From NCBI GenBank assembly GCA_902494715.1, contig CABUUJ010000071.1:1-9135 (forward strand): DNA of 9,135 nucleotides, written 5' to 3'. Both the position numbers and the translations under genes were made by a program. This document shows positions 5,624-9,135 of this stretch, one piece after another (the first letter of the stretch is position 1; every line of letters begins with the position of its first letter). The notes beneath the pieces were generated by a model. It ran no database searches, was not told the origin of the DNA, and saw nothing but the letters and a program-made list of their open reading frames with translations. Origin of the DNA: an uncultured Collinsella sp. (GTDB taxonomy: Bacteria; Actinomycetota; Coriobacteriia; Coriobacteriales; Coriobacteriaceae).

Positions 5624-5872
5624 ATGGTCGAGTTTACAAAGACGATTAAAGATCCGTTGGGATTACATGCCCGCCCGGTTGCGCTGCTCTATGACATCAT
5701 TGCCAAGCACCGTAGTGACGTGTCGGTTTCGATTGGTGACCGCTACACCGATGGCCGCGACGTTATAGGGCTCATGGCACTCTGCGGCGAATGTGGCGAA
5801 GACGTCGTGTTCCGCGTTTCGGGCGTGGATGAGGCCTCCTGCGTCACGTCGATCAGAAACCTCTCGCTCTAA
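5624..5872 (+). CDS. HPr-family phosphocarrier protein with Asp at the Ser46 position
   Basis: HPr passes phosphate from enzyme I to sugar-specific EIIA proteins of the phosphotransferase system. The 82-residue protein has the active-site motif GLHARP (13-18) with His15 in the canonical position. It aligns without gaps to Bacillus HPr through the second helix. The regulatory segment, KSIMGVMSL in Bacillus, reads RDVIGLMAL (45-53) here, so the phosphorylatable Ser46 is Asp46. A CGEC motif (54-57) follows, and a third Cys is at 73. It is slightly short for the family (85-90). The start at 5624 has GGAGG close upstream. An in-frame GTG at 5579 would add 15 residues that do not fit. No enzyme I gene is adjacent, so it could be the housekeeping HPr or a regulatory paralogue. 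A terminator follows. Confidence 0.9.
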   Translation: MVEFTKTIKDPLGLHARPVALLYDIIAKHRSDVSVSIGDRYTDGRDVIGLMALCGECGEDVVFRVSGVDEASCVTSIRNLSL

Positions 5873-5887
5873 GCGCATCAATGTGAC

Positions 5888-5904
5888 AAGGGGACAGTCC
5901 CCTT
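5888..5904. repeat. Short perfect palindrome after the HPr gene
   Basis: AAGGGGAC (5888-5895) and GTCCCCTT (5897-5904) are perfect reverse complements around one central A. As RNA it would form a 6-bp stem with a 5-nt loop. Only TTTGTTG-like sequence follows, so it would be a weak terminator at best. It lies 15 bases after the HPr stop and may be an intergenic palindrome. Confidence 0.5.
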
Positions 5905-5925
5905 TGTTGCATAAATTGGTATGAC

Positions 5926-5964
5926 AAGGCACCGCAAAGAGATGGTCTTTGTGGTGCTTCTTTT
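5926..5964 (+). terminator. Rho-independent terminator after the HPr gene
   Basis: A 14-bp stem forms between 5927-5940 and 5946-5959 (two G-U pairs, 5-nt loop GATGG). It is followed by CTTTTGTTT. It separates the HPr gene from the feo cluster. Confidence 0.8.
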
Positions 5965-5977
5965 GTTTCGTATAGGA

Positions 5978-6065
5978 AACTTTTTCGAAATCTGAATGGG
6001 GACCCTTTCCAAAAAGTTAACCACGTGTTAGTTTACTAAAGCGAACATAGATGTGGCTAACTTTT
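5978..6065 (+). promoter_or_regulatory. feo upstream region with three alternating AAAAGTT-type arms
   Basis: AACTTTTT (5978-5985), AAAAAGTT (6011-6018, extending as AAAAGTTAACCAC 6012-6024) and GTGGCTAACTTTT (6053-6065) are related arms in alternating orientation. The middle arm matches the first over 8 bp perfectly and the third over 12 of 13. A smaller palindrome, TTAGT TT ACTAA (6028-6039), lies between the middle and last arms. GTTAGCC in the last arm resembles half of a DtxR/IdeR box. Possible promoter hexamers are TTGTGG (5949-5954) and TATAGG (5971-5976) with 16-bp spacing, overlapping the preceding terminator. I take this as the control region of the feo cluster; the regulator is inferred. 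Confidence 0.45.
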
Positions 6066-6107
6066 ACCGCGTCGATGTTGAGGACGAACTGACGTTAGGA
6101 GCCACTC

Positions 6108-6350
6108 ATGTCTTGCGGACCGCAGATGCCGGCAATGCCGCTTTCGATGGTAAAAGCGGGCGAAACCGTGCGCGTGTCTCGTGTAAAGGGCAATGAGGAC
6201 ATGAAGCACCACCTCAAGGACCTCGGCTTTGTCGAGGGCAGCGAAATCCACGTGGTGAGCTCGAGCGGCGCCAATATCATCGTTACGGTGCTGGGCGCAC
6301 GCTTTGGTATCGATTCCAAGGTTGCCATGCACATCATGACCGTCGGTTAG
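6108..6350 (+). CDS. feoA: FeoA-like small protein, first copy
   Basis: FeoA is a small SH3-like cytosolic protein needed for FeoB-dependent ferrous iron uptake. It probably binds FeoB and modulates its GTPase or transport activity. The 80 residues contain the FeoA pattern: MPLSMVKAGETVRV (10-23), then HHLKDLGFVEGSEIHVV (34-50, the conserved helix and LGF-EG-I turn), and IIVTVLGARFGIDSKVAMHI (57-76) forming the final strands. About nine residues precede the usual MPL-type start and include Cys3. The start at 6108 is supported by TAGGAG seven bases upstream. A shorter product from the Met at residue 10 is possible. It is first gene of feoA-feoA-feoB, 39 bases before the second feoA. Confidence 0.92.
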   Translation: MSCGPQMPAMPLSMVKAGETVRVSRVKGNEDMKHHLKDLGFVEGSEIHVVSSSGANIIVTVLGARFGIDSKVAMHIMTVG

Positions 6351-6389
6351 TCTGCAGCATTTGATAAAAACCGAAAGGGGGACAAGAGG

Positions 6390-6611
6390 ATGAAGACGTT
6401 GGGTGACGTTAAGGTGGGCGAGAGCTCCACCATCGTCAAGCTTCACGGTGAGGGTGCGCTTCGCCGCCACCTTATGGACCTGGGGCTCATCAAGGGCACT
6501 TCGTTCAAGGTCGTGAAGGTTGCACCGCTCGGTGATCCGGTCGAGATCAACGTGCGCGGCTACGAGCTTTCCATCCGCAAGGAGGAGGCCGCCGTCGTCG
6601 AGGTTCAGTAA
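6390..6611 (+). CDS. feoA: FeoA-like small protein, second copy
   Basis: A second, distinct FeoA domain protein of 73 residues. It shows TLGDVKVGESSTIVKL (3-18), then RRHLMDLGLIKGTSFKVVKV (25-44) and the DPVEINVRGYELSIRKEEA segment (49-67), with the -VRGYELSIR- pattern typical of FeoA. It is clearly diverged from the first copy, so it is not a recent duplication. An AAAGGGGG stretch at 6374-6381 and AGAGG closer to the ATG can serve as ribosome-binding site. It is followed by a 123-base gap with inverted repeats before feoB. Tandem FeoA proteins are known in Gram-positive feo operons and may have different roles toward FeoB. Confidence 0.94.
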   Translation: MKTLGDVKVGESSTIVKLHGEGALRRHLMDLGLIKGTSFKVVKVAPLGDPVEINVRGYELSIRKEEAAVVEVQ

Positions 6612-6630
6612 GGACTCGCGGCGCATATTT

Positions 6631-6666
6631 CTGCAGATAAAGTTAGGTTTTTCTAACTTAATGCAG
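6631..6666 (+). promoter_or_regulatory. Inverted repeat between second feoA and feoB
   Basis: AAGTTAG (6640-6646) and CTAACTT (6653-6659) are perfect reverse complements around GTTTTT. An outer pair CTGCA (6631-6635) and TGCAG (6662-6666) continues the symmetry. AAGTTAG differs by one base from the AGGTTAG half of the DtxR/IdeR consensus, but the 6-bp spacing is not canonical. The same element occurs upstream of the first feoA. It may be an operator for an internal feoB promoter or an RNA hairpin in the feoA-feoB message. No T-tract follows, so it is not a clear terminator. Confidence 0.5.
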
Positions 6667-6688
6667 CATCTTTGAAGCACATTATCCA

Positions 6689-6714
6689 GCCTGCGCGGAG
6701 AAAGCAGCGCAGGC
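6689..6714 (+). other. GC-rich hairpin just before feoB
   Basis: GCCTGCGC (6689-6696) and GCGCAGGC (6707-6714) form a perfect 8-bp stem with a 10-nt loop, ending 6 bases before the A/G-rich feoB ribosome-binding region (6721-6730). No T-tract follows. It may protect processed RNA or tune feoB translation; this is inference. Confidence 0.45.
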
Positions 6715-6734
6715 ACACAAGGAAGAAGGATTGA

Positions 6735-9062
6735 ATGGCGGATTCTCAGATCCATGTCGCGCTGGCGGGTAACCCCAACTGCGGCAAGACCACGCTTTTC
6801 AACCTGATCACCGGCGCCAACGGCTACGTTGGCAACTGGCCCGGCGTCACGGTTGAGAAAAAGGAAGCCAAGCTCCTAAGCGACAAGAACGTTACCATCA
6901 CGGACCTCCCTGGCATCTACTCGCTTTCCCCCTACAGCCCCGAGGAGCAATGCTCGCGCGATTACCTCATGAGCGGCGAGCCCGATGTTGTCGTCCAGGT
7001 TGTCGACGCCACCAACCTCGAGCGCAACCTGTATCTGGCGCTTCAGGTTATCGAGACCGGCCTGCCCGTGGTCGTTGCCCTCAACATGGCCGACCTGGTC
7101 GAGAAGAACGGCGACAAGATCGACACGGACAAGCTCTCCAAGAAGCTCGGCTGCCCGGTCATGATGATCTCGGCTCTTAAGAACAAGGGCATCAAGGAAC
7201 TCTTCGAGCAGGTCAAGAAGTCCGCTGCTTCTAAGGGCCAGGTGCCGGAGCACAAGTTCGATTCCTCCATCGAGGACGTTCTGGACCACATCGAGAATAA
7301 CCTGCCTGCGAGCGTTCCCGCCAACAAGCGCCGCTACTACGCGGTCAAACTGTTTGAGCGCGACGCGGACGCCTGCAAGCTCATCAACCTCACCAAGGAG
7401 AAGGCTGCTCGCGTGGAGCAGCTGGTCGCCCAGTGCGAGCAGGACTGCGACGACGACGCCGAGTCCATCATCACCGGCGAGCGTTACGGCGTGATTGCCC
7501 ACATCATTGACGAGTGCCTCACCAAGGCTCCGGCAAAGATGAGCACCTCCGAGAAGATCGACCGCGTGGTTACCAACCGTATCCTGGGCCTGCCGATCTT
7601 TGTGGTCATCATGTTCTGCGTGTACTACATCGCCGTTTCTACCTTGGGCGGCACGGTGACCGACTTCACCAACGACCAGCTCTTCGGTACCGACGGTTGG
7701 TATGTGCTCGGCCAGGGCCGCGACGCCTACGACGCGGCCGTCGAGGCTGCGGGTGACAATGCCGACTCGGTCGACCCGGCACAGTACGGCCCCTATGTCC
7801 CGGGTATCACCACCGTGGTGCACGACGCCCTTGTGGCGGGCGGCACCGAGGACGGTGGCCTGGTCGATTCGCTGGTCTGCGACGGCATCGTCGGCGGCCT
7901 GGGCGCCATCTTCGGCTTCGTCCCGCAGATGTTTCTGCTGTTCGTCATGCTGTCCTTCCTGGAGGACTGCGGCTATATGGCCCGCGTCGCCTTCATCATG
8001 GACCGCGTGTTCCGCCGCTTTGGCCTGTCCGGTAAGTCCTTCATCCCCATGCTCGTGTCCTCGGGCTGCGGCGTCCCCGGCGTCATGGCTACCAAGACCA
8101 TCGAGAACGAGAAGGACCGCCGCATGACGGTCATGACCACCACGTTCATTCCCTGTGGCGCTAAGCTGCCGATCATCGCCCTGCTCATGGGTTCCATCAT
8201 CGGCGATTCTTCCACCACCGCCGCGTGGATCAGCCCGCTCTTCTACTTCCTGGGCGTCTTTGCCGTCATCGCCTCGGGCCTCATGCTCAAGAAGACCAAG
8301 CTCTTCGCCGGCCGCCCGACGCCGTTCGTTATGGAGCTTCCTGCCTACCACTTCCCGGCGATCCGCTCTTGGGCGCTGCACGTGTGGGAGCGCTGCTGGG
8401 CCTTTATCAAGAAGGCCGGCACGGTCATCTTTGCCTCCACTGTCGTGGTTTGGTTCCTGTCCAACTTTGGTAGCTACAACGGCTCCTTTGGCTTCCTGCC
8501 TGCGATGGACGGCATCCCCGAGGAGTTCATGGACTACTCCGTGCTTGCCATGCTCGGCAACCTGGTCGCTTGGATCTTCGCCCCGCTCGGCTTTAGCACC
8601 TGGCAGGCAACCGCGCTGACTGTCTCTGGCCTTGTCGCTAAGGAGAACGTCGTCGCCACCGCCGGATCGCTGCTGTCCGTCGCCGACGCGGGCGAGACCG
8701 ACCCGAGCCTGTGGACCGCGTTTGCCGGCATGTTCCCCACCATGGGCGCTTGCGTTGCCTTTGGCGCGTTCAACCTGCTGTGCGCTCCGTGCTTTGCCGC
8801 CATTGGCACCATCCGCAACCAGATGGACTCCGGCAAGTGGACCGCTATTGCCATCGGCTACGAGTGCGCTTTCGCTTGGGTCATCGGCCTGTTCATCAAC
8901 CAGTTCTATAACCTGCTTGTCCTTGGGCAGTTTGGTATCTGGACGGTTGTGGCTATCGTGCTGCTGGTCGCGATGCTCTTCCAGATTTTCCGTCCCATGC
9001 CCAAGCACGCTTGGACCGACGAGGACGAGACCAACACTGCTTCCTCCGCAGTTTCCGCTTAA
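6735..9062 (+). CDS. feoB: FeoB ferrous iron transporter, GTP-binding membrane protein
   Basis: FeoB imports Fe2+ across the cytoplasmic membrane. The 775-residue protein has the full family layout. The N-terminal G domain has G1 GNPNCGKT (12-19), G2 Thr39, G3 DLPG (57-60), G4 NMAD (117-120) and G5 near SALK (146-149). A helical GDI-type spacer covers about 170-275. The membrane part starts near ILGLPIFVVIMFCVYYIAV (283-301) and has the two Gate motifs: GCGVPGV with Cys445 (444-450) and PCGAKLP with Cys474 (473-479). The C-terminal part has LLCAPC (681-686), and the protein ends in an acidic cytosolic tail. The extracytoplasmic loop after the first membrane helix (about 305-375) is long and Asp/Ala-rich. 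The start follows GAAGAAGGA. It is last gene of the feo cluster. No FeoC gene is seen, and a terminator follows. Confidence 0.97.
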   Translation: MADSQIHVALAGNPNCGKTTLFNLITGANGYVGNWPGVTVEKKEAKLLSDKNVTITDLPGIYSLSPYSPEEQCSRDYLMSGEPDVVVQVVDATNLERNLYLALQVIETGLPVVVALNMADLVEKNGDKIDTDKLSKKLGCPVMMISALKNKGIKELFEQVKKSAASKGQVPEHKFDSSIEDVLDHIENNLPASVPANKRRYYAVKLFERDADACKLINLTKEKAARVEQLVAQCEQDCDDDAESIITGERYGVIAHIIDECLTKAPAKMSTSEKIDRVVTNRILGLPIFVVIMFCVYYIAVSTLGGTVTDFTNDQLFGTDGWYVLGQGRDAYDAAVEAAGDNADSVDPAQYGPYVPGITTVVHDALVAGGTEDGGLVDSLVCDGIVGGLGAIFGFVPQMFLLFVMLSFLEDCGYMARVAFIMDRVFRRFGLSGKSFIPMLVSSGCGVPGVMATKTIENEKDRRMTVMTTTFIPCGAKLPIIALLMGSIIGDSSTTAAWISPLFYFLGVFAVIASGLMLKKTKLFAGRPTPFVMELPAYHFPAIRSWALHVWERCWAFIKKAGTVIFASTVVVWFLSNFGSYNGSFGFLPAMDGIPEEFMDYSVLAMLGNLVAWIFAPLGFSTWQATALTVSGLVAKENVVATAGSLLSVADAGETDPSLWTAFAGMFPTMGACVAFGAFNLLCAPCFAAIGTIRNQMDSGKWTAIAIGYECAFAWVIGLFINQFYNLLVLGQFGIWTVVAIVLLVAMLFQIFRPMPKHAWTDEDETNTASSAVSA

Positions 9063-9091
9063 GTCCGAATAAGGATTAACCTCTTTCCACG

Positions 9092-9125
9092 AGCCCGGGT
9101 GTCCCAGCGACACTCGGGCTTTTTT
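9092..9125 (+). terminator. Rho-independent terminator of the feo cluster
   Basis: AGCCCGGGTGTC (9092-9103) pairs with GACACTCGGGCT (9109-9120), with one G-U pair and a 5-nt loop. Six T residues run from 9120 to 9125. It lies 29 bases after the feoB stop. Confidence 0.93.
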
Positions 9126-9135
9126 GTGGGGGGGG

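Noticed and set aside
6876..9113. 745-residue open frame antisense to feoB
   Set aside because: Shadow of feoB; composition is His/Asp/Gly/Val-rich low complexity typical of antisense frames, with no domain.

Overview
The window is a GC-rich bacterial chromosome segment whose gene content and codon use (strong G/C third positions, Asp/Glu-rich proteins) suggest an actinobacterium of the Coriobacteriia, most like Collinsella. This placement is inferred from general recognition, not from a search. No rRNA, tRNA, insertion sequence, phage gene or CRISPR array was seen. The genes look like core metabolism and metal handling. The unusual content lies mostly in the intergenic DNA and in a few protein details.

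Left part (1-3223, minus strand). Reading right to left the genes are serB (phosphoserine phosphatase), larB, a short larC and a TetR-family regulator, followed by the first codons of a further minus-strand gene cut by the window edge. larB, larC and tetR are packed at 10 and 2 bases and look like one operon for the nickel-pincer nucleotide cofactor of lactate racemase-type enzymes. The LarC protein stops where the LarC1 half normally ends, so the LarC2 half is absent here, and it carries a dense histidine tract. A perfect 11-bp inverted repeat lies upstream of larB.

Middle (3224-5872, plus strand). aspS (aspartyl-tRNA synthetase) diverges from serB. It has a structured 5' leader and a strong terminator. 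After it comes a gene-free stretch with three exact 62-bp units made of alternating forward and inverted copies of a 16-mer. Next is a small HPr-like protein that keeps His15 but has Asp at the position of regulatory Ser46.

Right part (5873-9135, plus strand). A terminator is followed by an iron-uptake cluster feoA-feoA-feoB, ending in a strong terminator. The same AAGTTAG-type half-site recurs in inverted orientations upstream of the first feoA and between the second feoA and feoB. This suggests one metal-responsive (possibly DtxR/IdeR-like) regulator, or alternative RNA pairings. The two FeoA proteins probably act at the membrane with FeoB in GTP-driven ferrous iron import.
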